Of a DNA stretch of 64,000 nt, positions 22,820 to 36,539 are shown one piece after another. Position 1 is the first letter of the stretch. Each line of letters begins with the position of its first letter. The notes beneath the pieces are model-generated. The model had not been told where the DNA came from. It ran no database searches and saw only the letters and a program-made list of their open reading frames with translations. A program made the position numbers and the translations under genes. Source of the stretch: Agelaius tricolor (taxonomy: Eukaryota > Chordata > Aves > Passeriformes > Icteridae); contig JALJCS010000002.1 in NCBI GenBank assembly GCA_023055355.1, positions 89,925,001 to 89,989,000 on the forward strand. The letters run 5' to 3'.

Positions 22820-24648
22820 CTGAATTTTACAATTCCACTGAGCTGATCACTCTAGGCTGTCCTTGTTCTAATTGGAGAAATAAATACATGAATTTTAGGA
22901 AGAATTCAACAGTACATTTACAGGGCCAATTTCTATGAAATTAATATAAGGAGATCACAAATAAATTAAATATAGATATATAGACTCATAAAGGAGAAAA
23001 ATCATTTGATGAAATGCATCAAAGTAGTGCAAGAGCAGTGTAAAGTCCTTAATCACTAGGTTATAAAATTATCCTCTTTAAGATCAATACAAAGTAAATA
23101 CATTATTTCAAATAAAAAATCATTACAAGTGAGACTGGCAATTTATTCCAGATCACTCAGAGGTGGTCAGGGCATTCTTGTAGCATGGTACCTGGGTCCT
23201 AACACAGAGATTATCTCTTTGGATACATGAATTTCAAGTGAAGGAAACACATCTTCCTAAAAAAATTGGTATGTCACTTTACAGTCAATTCTATAGTTTG
23301 TGAACCTATATATCTGACAAAGAGACAATTCACAACAATATCTTTTACAGTTCATTCTGTGTCACTACAAGGCTGCCTCTTAGGCTGGTGGTTCACAGCT
23401 CCTCAGTTGCTTGTGAAATGAGGTGTGATCAGCTAAGAGTCTTGTGTTTTCATTGCAGATATTGTGAACTGAACAACTTCATTTGCTAACTTTGCAAAAC
23501 AGTTTGCAGAGTGTGGTCATGAAATTAAAACAACATGAGAGAAAAATCTAACTGACAAGAGCTTTTGAAAGCCTCAGAAACATCTATTGATGAGCAGCAT
23601 TCACATTATGCCTGGTTTTCTGACCTGGATCCCATGCTCTGCCTTTCTGACTTTACCTGAGCCATCTTTTGGCTAGAAACCAAAAAAAAAAAAAAAATAA
23701 ACATGCTGGGTGAGCCCTGAACTGGGTCTGAGCCTGATTTGCTGCCCCTGGCTCCCATGTGAGGGAGGTCCATGCTCCCACCCACCTTGCTACACTGTTG
23801 GGCTCCTGGCTCACCAAACCTTGTGGAACAGGCAGATATATCACTGGTCCCAGACATAAAGCACATGCTATCATGAGAAAAGTAAGCAGCTGGTGGGTCA
23901 CTGTGCCTGTTAGCATCCAGATGTCAATATTATATTACATATGATGCTCTGTAATGAGGGATAATCTACACAGGCTTGACTAAAACCAAGGACTTTACAT
24001 CCACTTTGCCTCATGGGACATGACCTGTAGAAATCTGATTTTATTTTCCATCATGCAGGTTGGTTTTAGTCTTTGTTTTTTCCTCCATTTGAAACACTGA
24101 TTTTTGGCTTAAAGCTGGTGCCAAGACACTTTTGATTATTTTATGTATCTTAAAGTACATCAGAAGAAAGCAACTCCTGTCATAAATGTTGAGTAGGCAT
24201 AGTTGAATATTCATCTTGGCTGGGGAAGAGCTGGTAAATGATTTGTCTGTCACAAAATGTAGACAGTAGATACAAATAATCTCACGCCAGCAACTTTGAT
24301 GTGTTTTTAAGAGATGTGTGTCAATTGCCTGTTTAAAATATAATTGGGACCAAATTAAAATAAAACACTCACTAAAAAAAATTTCTGGGAGATGAGTACT
24401 GGGTCAAAGATTATACTTGAACTTCCCATATTCTGACATTTTTATGTGGGACCTGGTTTACCAGTACTTTAAAAATGCTGCCAATCATCAACTTGTTCTT
24501 TGCAATGAAAACATATTGGAGAGATCAAGGGAATCTCTTTAGGGACTTCTAGAAGAGGATGAAAGACATAAAATGGAGATTATGTTGATGGTGGACAGGC
24601 AGGGTTGGTTCATGAATATATGCAAGTTTGATATTGACAAAATAAAGA
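22820..24648. other. Gene-free stretch
   Basis: No supported gene. At 23683-23697 a poly-A run is followed by AATAAACATG and a locally GC-richer block (about 23700-23870) that I could not classify. The open frames over that block are short and unsupported. Confidence 0.5.
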
Positions 24649-24815
24649 CTCATAGAATTATAGAATTGTGGAACCAAATAGGCTGGAAAAGTTCTTTACA
24701 ATCAAATGAAACCATTAGCCCTGCACTGCCAAATCCACCACTAAACCATGTCCCCACTATCCTTCAAAGGATGGTGACTCAACCACTTCCCCAGGCAGCC
24801 TTTCTCAATGCTAGA
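24649..24815 (-). mobile_element. CR1 3' end fragment
   Basis: The antisense of a CR1 tail: CATAGAATTATAGAATTGTG, a GGCTGGAAAAGTTC core, CCACTAAACCATGTCCCC, then GATGGTGACTCAACCAC.TCCCCAGGCAGCC. The order is as in intact CR1 3' ends, with substantial decay. Confidence 0.85.
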
Positions 24816-27330
24816 CCATCCAGTGCAGATCAAATGAAAATACCACACTCAGCAAAGGTCATGGTTAGGGAGGACACTCCAATACTTCTAAGAGAGCATT
24901 TGGAACTTTGCCAAGCAGTCTAGATGTTCAAAATGTGAAAATGTTGAAAATCTGTCCAAATGGAGAGATGAAAATGGGGACTAGACTTCCTTCTTTTTAT
25001 TCCATGTTTTGTTCATTTAATTTCTCCTCGTCTGGGAGGGTTTGCAAATCTGGAGATAAAATGCAATATTATTTAAAAAGGACCAAAGTGGATGGGGAGT
25101 CTAAAGTCCTTTCAAATTTTTACCTGGCTTGATGTAATCTAAATCTGACTTTCTAGTTTTGTACCCAGTAGAATGTGAATGTGACACAGAATTACCACAT
25201 AATGGGTCTTTTTTTCATTCCAATTTCAGAGTGTAGTGGTGAGCACCTTATCTCTAGAGATATCTCTCAGAGAAGAAAACTGGACACACTACCACATTAT
25301 CAGCATTTAAAAGCTTTTAGTTTGTTTGGGTTTTTTTTTCCTTTAACAGGAAACTTATAAATGTGGCAGATTAGATTAAATGGCAGTTTGCCGTGCTTGA
25401 AGAAAAATAGATGAGAAAACCCAATATCTATAGAAAATTGTCGTAAATTACAACCTCAAGGAAAAAAAATACTCTACCTGAAAATTAAACTCTCATCTCA
25501 GTTTCATGTGTTTTCTCAGAGAAATTTCTCTGAGACAGACTTTGAAAGTAAATTATGTCACTCCTGTAGTTTTCACTTCTTCATTTGGAAATATGTAAGA
25601 AGTTTGCATTTTCATAAGCAATCAACATTTTCAAGTAATCAGTTTGATGGATTGAGTTTTCCAAATGTTATGGTGAACATCCACTTGAAAACCAAAAGCA
25701 TGTCAGAAAAGATACCTAAAAGAGACTACTTTAATATTAAAGTCTAGATAATTTGAGTTATAAAATTATAAAATTTTAGCATCAATTCTGCTTTGGTGAT
25801 CATTTGCACAGTACAGTTATTTACATCAGTGTGGTGCAAATGAATAGCTAGTAATGAAACACCATCTGTTTGAATCAGCAGAATTAACAGTGGTTTCAAA
25901 TGTCCTAAAATCCTTTTATTCAGAGAGTGATGGAAAGATAGGAGGAAAAATTTTACATTTGTAATCTATAAAACGGGATTTATCTTAAGCTTTTTATAGG
26001 TTCATTTTTGCTGTCTTGTGCATTGATTTTGCAGCAAATCTGATGAGAATAGGCAAAGTGAGAAGAATTCATTGATCAGAGGAGAAACCATTTCTCTGGG
26101 TCTTTCCTGCTCTCAGTTTTGACTTCACTTTGCAACAGAAAAAATGAAATTTTCAGAGCCAGAGAGGGTTTTGTGAAAAACATTTGCTTGGATTCTAGTT
26201 TACTGTACCTCAATATGAATCACACAGGCAGGGTCTTGGAACCAAAGTTTTCAGTCCCAGCTGATCACCCTGCTTGTTTCAGATATTATTTTCCTGATAG
26301 ATATTTTTCCTACTCATTGTATACAAAGACACACACAGATTGTGTGTGTTATAAATAAATATATATTTATATATATATATTTATAAAAATAGACATATTT
26401 TCTCCTGGAAGCTTGTGTAAACTAAATCAGTGGATGAGTAATGGAATTATTTCTGCTACTTTTAGTAACAAATAAACCCTAACAGCTTAAAAAACAGAAG
26501 GGAGGGGAAAAAAAGCAATTTTATTTTTAATATTGTTTAAATTGCTTTTTAAAATTTTGAAAATTCATAATACTGGCAAGTTTTCTCCTCAGTGCATATG
26601 GATTTCTCACACCCACATTGTCTCAACTGCAGATGTCAGTTCCAAGTAAAAGGCTTTTTCACATCCAAATGGATGTTGGGTTTTCATGTTTTCCTCACCT
26701 CTCAGTTTTCCATGAAAATTTGGCCTGCCAGGGCATGAGGTTTACAATACTTCAAAAATATTAAATAAGATATGCTAGCACAGTACATCTCCAGAGCCAT
26801 TCAGGCAGCACTCTGCTCTGCACTGCCTTTTGTTAGAAAAGGAATGAAGTTCAAGGTCTTGCATGTTCTCTTCAAAGCACTCCTGCTCTTGGCTTAGGAT
26901 ACTTAAGGAAAAAAAATCACCTAAATCTTTGAGTTGAAGAATTTGGATGACAGTTTTAATCCCTTGGTACAAGGAGCTGTCTGCAGGTGCAGGAGAGCAA
27001 ATGAGAGAAAAATGGAATATTTTCAAGGGGCAGTCCAAGGCTGTGAAGTAATTCACTTCAGGAACTTGGAACTGTCATAAGTGTCACCACTTCTCACTCT
27101 AAGTGCTTTCTCTAACAATACCTGGCAACTTGCATCTGAAGGAAATGAGAACACAAAGCAAAATAAGTCACATCATTACAGGTATTTCTTTCCCAGGGGG
27201 CGGTGGAGAAAAAAAAATAAGACCTGAGAGTTAGTTGTATCATTTAAAGCACTGTGAAAAACTTTTATATATTAGAAAGATGGTCTGAAAGAATAAAAAT
27301 AAGAATTACAAGAATAGAACTAGAACTAGA
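24816..27330. other. Gene-free AT-rich stretch
   Basis: No supported gene. Contains a TA-rich patch at about 26345-26395. Nothing else recognised. Confidence 0.5.
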
Positions 27331-27366
27331 ACAGAATAGAATAGAATAGAATAGAATAGAATAGAA
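27331..27366. repeat. (AGAAT)n microsatellite
   Basis: About six to seven AGAAT units, preceded by imperfect AGAACT units and followed by purine-rich sequence. Confidence 0.9.
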
Positions 27367-30300
27367 AGAATGGAAGAGGACAGAACTGAGCTGAACTGAA
27401 TTTTCGAATGGAGTTTAACTGAATCTATTGAAAGGTTGCTATCTTGTGTGCAGGAAGATAAACATTCTATTTATTGTAGCTAAAGCCTTGTACTTGAAGG
27501 TGGAACATACACTGGCAGCAGTCCATGATGGGTGATTTCTTTGATATTATTAAGTATTTTCTTGTGTTCTCCAGTCTGTCCGTGTGCAGCCACCTGGAAC
27601 CACATGCCTCATTTTCATACAATAATTTCTTTGAAGTGAGATTGCATTTTTTCAGATAATTGTAAAAAGCCCAGCTCAATAATCTTTTTTTTTCTGCAGT
27701 GAAAATTACTTAGTTCTACCACAGCAGAACTGTGGCTGCTAAAAGCTGTCAACACATATTTTGTGTTCTTTGGCTGTAGTACATAAAGGGAAGAGAACTG
27801 AAGAATGTCAGTCTAGAGTTCAGTAGGACTCAGGAGTGACCTGGTCAGATTGAAAACGTTTACCTTCCCCCATCTGAAATAAATTTAGACTGCCTCCTTG
27901 GGTAGCTCCACTACTGTCTCTCTCTGTTAACAAATGCAAGAATCATTGTCTTGTTCCCTGTCTACTTTCTCAGTGTTTGTTTCAGAGTTTTTTTTCCATG
28001 CTTTCTTCCTGACTAATGAGTCACAGTTTTTGAATTCCTTTGCCTGTATGCACTTATAGTTTTTTTCCTCATTTTAAACACAATAGTTATGAAAATGAGA
28101 CTATTTTAATTAATTCTATCACAATTTCATTGTGCATGGACACAGATTTTTTTCTGTTTTTTTTTGTTTTCTGACAGAACTGAAATGACTAATTATGCAA
28201 GTCTGCCTGAGAGGGAAGAGTAGGAAGAGGGGAAATTTGGAGTCAGTTTGCTGCTTGACTTTTGATTCAATTTATCTGATATTTGATGCTGTGCTACATA
28301 GGTGTCAGATTCAAGAAAACTAAACATATCTAAAAGTGAAAAGCATTTTTATGAGCTGTTTTTTGGTTTATCCTCAACGCTAAAACTCTGGTCTCTGTTC
28401 ACAATCTGAAGAGGAAAAAGAAAAATCCCTACCAATCCCAAATATTTCACTGAATAAACTTGTTTCCTGAAGGAAAGCTGAGGAAATAAATGTAGTTTTG
28501 AGAATGGGTATTGTGCTTTCTGTGCTCACATTGTCCTTCTCAATCTGTAATGTGAGCTCCATGGCTGAGGCAGAGCAGTAGCATAGAAAGGATGAAAGGG
28601 CCACTCTTTGCCAGCCCTCCCTTTAATGAGTACAGTGGTAAAGCACAGAGAGTTGGTAGCAGATTGCACTGAAGCAAACATGGAAGGGGTAGAGGAATAC
28701 AAGTCTTGGAAGACATGCAGGTACTAAAGCTGGTCATGAAGTGGCAGAGAAAAGACAATGTAGGACAAATTATAGAAGTACTTTGTGCTGCTGTAAAACA
28801 ATAGGCTTGTCGTGCTCTTTTTTTTTTTTTTTTCTGTGTTTGCATGAGGAATATTTTGCTTTCTGTACTTTACTCAGAACAATTTACACCTAAAAAGAAC
28901 ACAGTAGTGTCCTGAGCAAGTTTGCTGAGTATATGCAATCTGGGGAGGCCCAGCTGCATAGCAACTGCTGCAGTCATTACCTTTGTGCTATTTTGTTAGC
29001 TCTCAAATAGGTGCATTTGTCTTTTGGCAAGATGTGGATGGTGTGCAAATGTAGCAGAAAACAGAAAACATGTTATCAATAATTTACAATTGTGCAGGAT
29101 CCATTTTTTATCAGGAACTGTGCATTCAGTATTTTGTAATATATAAAGTCACTTGCCATAAGTTAACGTGTATGGTGCTCAGTTGTCTGTAAATCATGAA
29201 TTACAAACCTCCCTCTCTAACCCACACTCTGAAGAAATGGAAAAATGACCTGAAAATTTCTAATGCCCAGAGATTATCTGAGAGATCACCTCACAGCTGC
29301 TGTGACACCATTGTCTTGTAGAAAAGATACTAATGAAAGTGACCCAAGAAGGGAGAGACTGCTCAAGAAGCTTACGCCCTTTTATTTCCTTTTAGGCTTC
29401 TAAATTTACTAGGCTATACCATTTAACGCAGAGAGAAATAAAAACAAAAACAAAAATCCCCATAAAAATTCTTTAGCTATTTGTCATGGAAAAAAGTCTG
29501 CAGGATTAAAAAAAAACCCACCCAAACAAAACAAAAATGTAAAGACTTGTGAAGGCTTATGCAACATCAGTTAACTCATCATAATGAAGTCAGGTTTGTT
29601 TGCACACACTGTGTTATTTCTCACAGCAAAATGAGAGTTTCTTTATCATAGGCACATAAGCAACTTTGGGCAAGTGTTCTGTTCACATGAGTCACACAAT
29701 ATTGCTGAAAAATTTGGAAGACCTCTCCATTGGCAATATTTCAGAAAACAGAGACACACTTAGAGACCACTAGGCTGGCATGCAAGCTGTGCCCCACAGA
29801 GCTGCAAGTACAATAACTGTAGCCTCAGAAGATGAAGCAGAAAGTGTCAAGTATGTGACAAATAATTTTCTGGTTTTATTTTTGTCTTTTTTTTTTTTTT
29901 TTTTTCACTTTTCAACAAATTAAAAGGATTTGTTTAGCAATACCAGGTTCTATTTGACATGGGTACTTTCAGCATTCTCTCTTCAAAGAATGTGGCCTTA
30001 GTTAGCTCTGTGGGTCTGCTTCTGGAAGAAGAAGGTAGATTCTACTTTACATGAAAAATTTTGAAACTTAATACTAGTGGGATATTTGAAATGGAATGGC
30101 TACCTCTTTATTTTCTAGTACATGCTGGTTCCAGAGCCATTTCATGGAAGAAAAGGTAGGCTTGAAAACAATCCATGAAAATATCCACAAAATCCTTTCT
30201 ATAGTCAGAGAGAGAATGACCTTTTGCTTTTTAGACAAAATCTTTCAGGGTACCTCCATTTCTTAGTTGTGCTTGCCTGAGTGTGTTACCATGGTGATTA

Positions 30301-31549
30301 GGAGATTCTGGAAATTAACTTAGTTTTATGATTATTGTGAAACATTTGTATGTGAGCTGATGATCTGTATTTCAGAATCAGATCTTGAGGAGACAATAAC
30401 CTTTTGGGGATTAGCAGCTTTTCTCCCATGAAAAATAAAGAGCAGCTGAGATTAAACAAGGCCAGATTTGTAATTGATGGATTGAACCATTAGTGATTTC
30501 ATTCCAGTCACACCTCTTTAAATCAGCCAGAAATCCATCCCAGTTTGCTGGTAATTTTCCGCCAAAAAAGCAATTGGATATGTAAACACTATGAAAATGA
30601 AGCAGCAAAACCAGTCAAACAAGCCAGCTGCCAAATCATGTGTCTTCTGCCAATGACCAATATCCTGCAACACCCTGCTCTGTCAGTGAAAATATTCCCT
30701 TTGTTATTCCACAGTTACAACTGCAGTTTCACTCTTTCAAGAGTGGATAACAATGACAAGTGCAATGACACTCTCTGGTTCTATCTAGAGAAGAGAGATT
30801 TCTCCTTGCTGGAAGTAAAAAAAAAAAAGCAGGAGTTTAAGGTATGTTATCTAGGTGGGTGTAGACTTGTTATTATAAATAGACATTAGTCTGTTCTTTA
30901 TAGATTAGATTTTCTACTGACAACTGAAATAATTTTAGCAAGATCGTTGTAATCCTTGTAGATGGAAGTAACCATTGACATAAAAAATACATAACTATTG
31001 AAAAGATAGAAAATTTAAAGTAGGAAACACCACAGCATGAGTGGGTTCTGATCTTGGCTTATCCCAACCCCTCTCACTAAGCCTGGAGCACCTTCTCTCC
31101 CTCCTTCTTCCCTGACCTTGGTGTCTGCAGGGCAGCTCCTCTGAGGTTTTTCTCATGCCTCACTCCCATCTGCTGTTCAACAGGTTTTATCCTTTAACTA
31201 TCACAGAATATTCACCTTATCTCTTACTCCACTGTGTGAAGTTAAACAGGAAAGATCCAAGATCCCAAGACAGACATCTATGTTACTGGTAACCATTCTA
31301 TAGGTTGAATGTGGTCCCTTAACAACTGTTCTCTGAGAGCAGCAACAGTTCTCTGACACCTCACCTGTGCTTTATCCATCTGGCTGCCCAGATATGTTCA
31401 CTTGAATAAGCAGAAAAGTTTGAGAAACAGACTCTCAGAAATCAAAGCAAATTATGTCCACCACGCCTCCCTTGGACACAGGCAGCTTATCACAGGAAGC
31501 AATCTGGTTGGTCATGCAAGATTTACCCATGATATATTCATGCTAATTG
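27367..31549. other. Gene-free stretch with poly-T/A tracts
   Basis: No supported gene. Poly-T runs occur near 28819 and 29888, and an A/C-rich tract near 29508-29536. A possible exon-like segment at 30715-30814 is discussed as a finding. The block at about 31030-31210 reads like part of a repetitive element (possibly an LTR), but I could not place it. Confidence 0.5.
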
Positions 31550-31920
31550 TTACAGTTCACTCTGATTTTTATGTCTCCAGAAAAGTGTTTCAAAAGGATT
31601 CACTCCATGATTTTCCCTGGCACTTGAGTAATTGTCCTTTAGTCTTCTGGAATGTGTGAAATTTTTGAAAAAGGTGTGTGATAGGTCCTTTTCTGCATTC
31701 ACCAGGAATCTTCCCAAATCTCCCCAACCTACTGACAGAGTGGCTTTCAAGGATATTGGCTATGTCTTTCAGCAGCCTTGGATGTATCTTTTTGGATATC
31801 ACAGTTTTATAGGGGTTGATTTATCTCTAAAAATCACTGACTCTTCCCTCATCCATTGATGGTACTTCCTCTTGAATCCTTTCTCTGGTCACAAATGTCT
31901 GAGCAAAGAGGGCACTGATT
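31550..31920 (-). mobile_element. Old CR1 reverse-transcriptase remnant
   Basis: On the minus strand, the translation around 31802-31640 reads KKIHPRLLKDIANIL... and KIPGECRKGPITHLFQK. These parallel the CR1 motifs DGIHPRVLKELAxVL and EVPEDWRKANVTPIFKK just before the RT core. The alignment continues weakly to the left. Strongly decayed, so it is likely an old insertion. Confidence 0.6.
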
Positions 31921-32952
31921 TCCTCATGTCTCTTATATGTATATCTTAATGGTCTGGTTGGAAAGTTTCCCATTAAATTGTTTGATTAGCCATTTACTGT
32001 GCCAATAACCAATATAAAACCCAGAAGACATGGAGATTTGAAAAAAAAAACCCACAATAACAAAAATAAAAACAAAAAACCCCAAAAAAAGACTACAATT
32101 CATATATATTGGTTTCTAATTCTAGACATTTTTATTTACATTCTGGACTTTTTCTCAATTTTTCTTCCTTCTTTCTCATTTTTTCCCCTACCTTTTCTGT
32201 TTTGATGTTAAAAATATCACAGCAGGGCTTAAAAGCATTCTTAAATGAGTAAAAAATGGCAGAATTCCTCCTTTCCTGTAACCCAGCCAGAAAAATTTAG
32301 TTTAAATTAATTTTAATCTGATGTGTGATTGTTTTATTTCAATAATGAGGGTCCTTGAACTATGATTCATATGCAATGCTCTGCTTTGAAGTACACTTGA
32401 GGAAGAAAAGAATTCAGACCTTAGTTCTTCAAGGCTGAACACATCACACAAAAGCTAAAAGGTCCCACTTTCAAAAATCTCAGCAATGATTCACAATCTT
32501 ACTAATTTTTCAAATACAAGATCAAATTGGCTTTTGATAAGGTGCAGAGGACCAAGCTCTCAAGCAACCTGTTGAATTCCAGAAAGCAATTTATATGGTA
32601 TTAGGAAAAAATTCTGATTATGAATTTGGTGTGCTTGACCATGAGCAGGGTTCAGAGGGAAGTGGCAAGCAAAATCCTTGGTCTGTAAAAAACACCTTGA
32701 AGTGAGGGAATAAAGAAGAACAAACACAAGTTATTCAAAAATTCAGAGTCAAATGTAAGGAGCAAAGATTACCTTGGGAAGTTAAAGCAGATGGTCATTT
32801 TACACAGGGTGTTTTTTAGAGGGTAGTCTTCATTATCACTGCATTGGGATCTGTAATTCACATCAGTGAAATTGAAGAGAAAATCAAGGTTTTACTATGG
32901 AATAAAAAAACTATTTCTAGGATCAAAGTGGGGGCATGAGTACATTTCTCTA
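31921..32952. other. Gene-free stretch with A/C-rich tract
   Basis: No supported gene. An A/C-rich low-complexity tract lies at about 32041-32092. Confidence 0.55.
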
Positions 32953-33547
32953 TGTTGTGGTTTGACTCTGGCTGGGAAGTCAGATCCACACACTGACTTT
33001 CCCCCTGTAGGACATGGGGCAGAGTCAAAAATATGAAAGTGAGAAAACCCACAGGTTCAGAAAAGTTTAATAGGTAAAAGTTTAAAGACAGTTTAATAGG
33101 TAAAGTGACAGCTATGCATATTAAAAAAGGCAAAACAAAGAATTAACTGACTCATTTGGATGAGCAGGCAGGTGCTCAGCCATCAGGACAGCAGGGCCTC
33201 ATTACACATAAGGGAGACTTGGGAAAACAAATGCCATCACTCCAAATATTCCCCCACTGCTTCTTCTCCCTCATCTTTATATACTGAACATGACCCCCTG
33301 TGGTCTGGAATATCCTTGGGGTCAGTTGGGGTCAGCTGTCCTGGCTGTGTCCCCTCCCAGCTCCTGTGCAGACCCAGCCTCTTCCCTGGTGGGGCAGGGT
33401 GAAGAGCAGAAAAAGCCTTGATGCTGTGTAAGCATTGCAGACAAAAACAACCCAGAATTATCAACACTGTTTCCAGCACAAATCCAAAGCACAGCCCTGT
33501 GCTAGCTACTGGGAAGAAAATTAACTCCATCCTAACTAAAACCAGCA
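32953..33547 (-). mobile_element. ERVL-type solo LTR
   Basis: A complete-looking LTR of about 595 bp in antisense: it starts TGTTGTGGTTTGACTCTGGC on the plus strand and ends near AACTAAAACCAGCA. Inside it are AAGTTTAATAGGTAAA, the TATA box on the minus strand (plus-strand CTTTATATA at 33275-33283), GGTCAGTTGGGGTCAGCTGTC and GGGAAGAAAATTAACTCC, in the order expected for avian ERVL-type LTRs. Flanking 5-mers (CTCTA and TGCTA) match at only three positions, so a target duplication is uncertain. Open frames inside it, including 128 codons on the minus strand, are not genes. Confidence 0.82.
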
Positions 33548-36539
33548 TGCTATACCAGGGACAATATATTTCCATGTTCCAGGCTATGGTCTGTGTGCAA
33601 TCTGGCCACCTTTGCTGACCCATCTTTCTGCTAAGCAGAACCAGTCAATGGAAATGGAGACACTAGACAAGAGACATTAAATAAAACTATTCTCCATCTT
33701 TGTTTTATTATAGCAATCTAGATAGATGGGAAGGCATGTGAGGGTCTCAGGCTATATGGATGGTGAAGATCCTGAAGGACTCTAGGAAGTCCTAGGAAGG
33801 CAGAGTAAAAGACAGAAACCAGAAATTATCTTTGTCAAAAATGTACATTTTTAAGGTTTTGAGAATTTGAGGGTCTTGGACAAAGTCCATTGGTATTTTT
33901 CCATGTTCCTTTTCAAGACTAGTCGGTTGTGAACTTGATATTTTTCAGGTCTGTGGTATCTATCTAGGGAGAAGAGCAGCAGGGGAAAGTCACACCTCTG
34001 TTGAACCAGATCATAAAGTTCTGTCTTGTCTTGAAATGTTCTTTACCAGCAGCAAATGCCTATGGAAATGCATAAGAACAGAGGAAATGCATGTGGCATC
34101 TTCCCTTCTCACTCCCCTATTATATAAACTTCCTCAGCTTCCAGCAATCTGTGAATGATGGATAATTGAGAACATATAAGAAAGAATCTTCTACATATGG
34201 ATGTGCTCAACTGCAAGTAGTGTTCACAGTTTAGATTTCTGGAGATTTTGGAAGCAATTCCTGAAATGAAAAAAAAAAGTGCAACTCATCACATTTCATG
34301 AATTAAATTTTGAAGAAGCATTCATGTACCAAATATGGTATACTTTTGTAACATTTAATAATATTTTGATTCTGCAACAATCTTTTATATGTTTTAATCA
34401 TCAAAAAGCCTATAAAGTCAGTAGTTTCTCAGCATTATTAAGAAAAATAAATGCTTTTAAGCAAATAAGGTGATTGCTCTTAGTTTTTCAATCATTTATT
34501 TATTTGGTTTTAAACCAGGGAATTTAATTTAAAGGACTTTTCCAGATAAAGAGTTATGGTTAGAAAAAATAGTGAGTTTTGAGGGTTGAGTGGATTTTTA
34601 AAAACATTTTAGATAAGGATGCATGTCCTGCAGACTAATTACTTGAGTATTCCATGTTTCATTCCCCCCCCCAAGACAAAATTCTGCCAGGGAGAAAGGA
34701 GGATTGCTAGGAATATGGGTGAACATGGAAGAAGGGCTGATAAGGAGTGGAAGATTTCTCTGAGGAGGAAAAGCAGAAAAGATAAATTGCAGAGTAATGT
34801 AATACTCCTCCTATAAAACTCAAAATGCAGTAAGATTGAATTATGAGGAAGGTATGATTTTGCTTTTAAAGGATGCACACCATTATGCAAAATGCTAAAG
34901 AAAGAAAAAGTGATATGTGACTACTGAACTAGATTCTGTCTACGATAAGTGGTGGTAATAAAAAATATTCATCTAAAATTCCAAATGAAATACTTTTCAC
35001 ATAATGGTATTTATTAAACCAAAATATTGCATTCTCTTCTCTCATTTTGCTGTTCAATCTTAAGAGATTAGAGATCATTATTATTGAAAAAGTAAGAGGC
35101 TTTAAATTCTTGAAAACTAAACTCTTTAATAATGAACTCAGCATAAAGACATAGAAAAAGTCAATCATGGTGTTTTAATACAGCAGTCAGTAAAATTTAG
35201 AAGAAGAGATGATCAACAAAAGCAATTATAAAAGGATGATGTTCATGGAAAAACATTGGCATACAAACTAACAGAAGGAGTCTGGCTTCCCTCAGCCTGT
35301 CACCATTGCATTTTCCAAGGGAAGTTTTTTTTCACTTCTGAAATCTGCAGTATAAGAAAAAAGAAAGAAACTCATAACAGTAGTTGAATTCTTTGTGGTC
35401 CTGCATTCCAAGTCACCCTCCTGTCCTTTACCTACCTTTCTGGGGATTTGTCAGGCACTTACTGAAAACTGTTATTTAAGTGCACTCTTAGTGCAGCTCC
35501 TTTGGTTTTCTTTTTTAACTCCCTGTAGTTTCCAGACCATATGTTCTTTGACAGTCTTTTTAATTAGTGACAGATGGATGAAAGAATTTTAGATCCTAGA
35601 CTGAATTTCTTGCTGTTGTGATTTTTTCCTTAAAATGAGACTTTCCACACACTATTAATTTCTCAAAATACTTTTGCTTCTTGTGGGTTTTGCTTCCCCT
35701 CTTTGTTCTATCAATGCCTCTGCTTTGTTTTTAAGAAAGAAAGAAAGAAAAAAGACTCTTCATTTGAACTGTGGGGTTTTTTTTATCCTATCTTCAGTGG
35801 CAGCTGATGATCCTGTAGGTCTAGTCTGCCTCTCATTCTGATTAGTGTTGTCAGTATTTCTGAAAGAAAAGTCTGGCATTCAACTAAGTGAATTACACAA
35901 CTGTTATAAAGAGTTTGATACTTTATTTTAAAAGCATGTCCAGGAGACAAAACACAGCAAAACACCACCACCAAAAATGCAAAACAAAGAGTAAGGCAGT
36001 ATCTGATTTAATATGACAACCATCATTTCATATTGCCTTTTACTTTAGGACTAAAAAAATGCTCCTTTTTTGATTGTCATTCATAATCTTGTGTTTTCTT
36101 GGTTAGTTGTTTTATGGTGTGTGTCTTCTTCCCCCACTGACTCCTTCTCCACTGCTATGGAGAAGTAACAAAGCTCATTGGGCATTTAAGATCTTCATAA
36201 ATTACTTGCAAAATAGTTGCTCTTTCTTTTGCTCATCAAATAGTACCTTGCTTCCAGGGAATCTGGTACTGCACATGCTGTGATTTTACAGGCATTTTCA
36301 ACACATCAGTTACCTTCTGCCAGAAAAAGAACAAACAAACAAACAAACAATTAGCATTTAGTCCTTCATTTGATCTACTAATCCCCTAAAAATAATTTCT
36401 TCTGGGAAAAAACCAGCAACAAAGACCACCTAGTTTTATGCTTAAGAATATAGTTAATAACAACAAGTAAACAGGATGGAAATTCAGTTGTTGGCAACAT
36501 AACAAGTGCTGCTAGTGTTGAGCAGAGAAGGTTGCATTG
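33548..36539. other. Gene-free stretch
   Basis: No supported gene. Short simple repeats: (GAAA)n near 35735-35752 and (ACAA)n at about 36330-36350. Nothing else recognised. Confidence 0.5.

Noticed and set aside
31030..31210. Possible LTR fragment (GGAGCACCTTCTCTCCCTCC, TTGGTGTCTGCAGGGCAGC)
   Set aside because: It resembles phrases I associate with bird LTRs, but I could find no boundaries, TG/CA ends or companion motifs, so I did not annotate it.
33237..33623. A 128-codon minus-strand open frame
   Set aside because: Lies mostly within the ERVL-type LTR, which does not encode protein.
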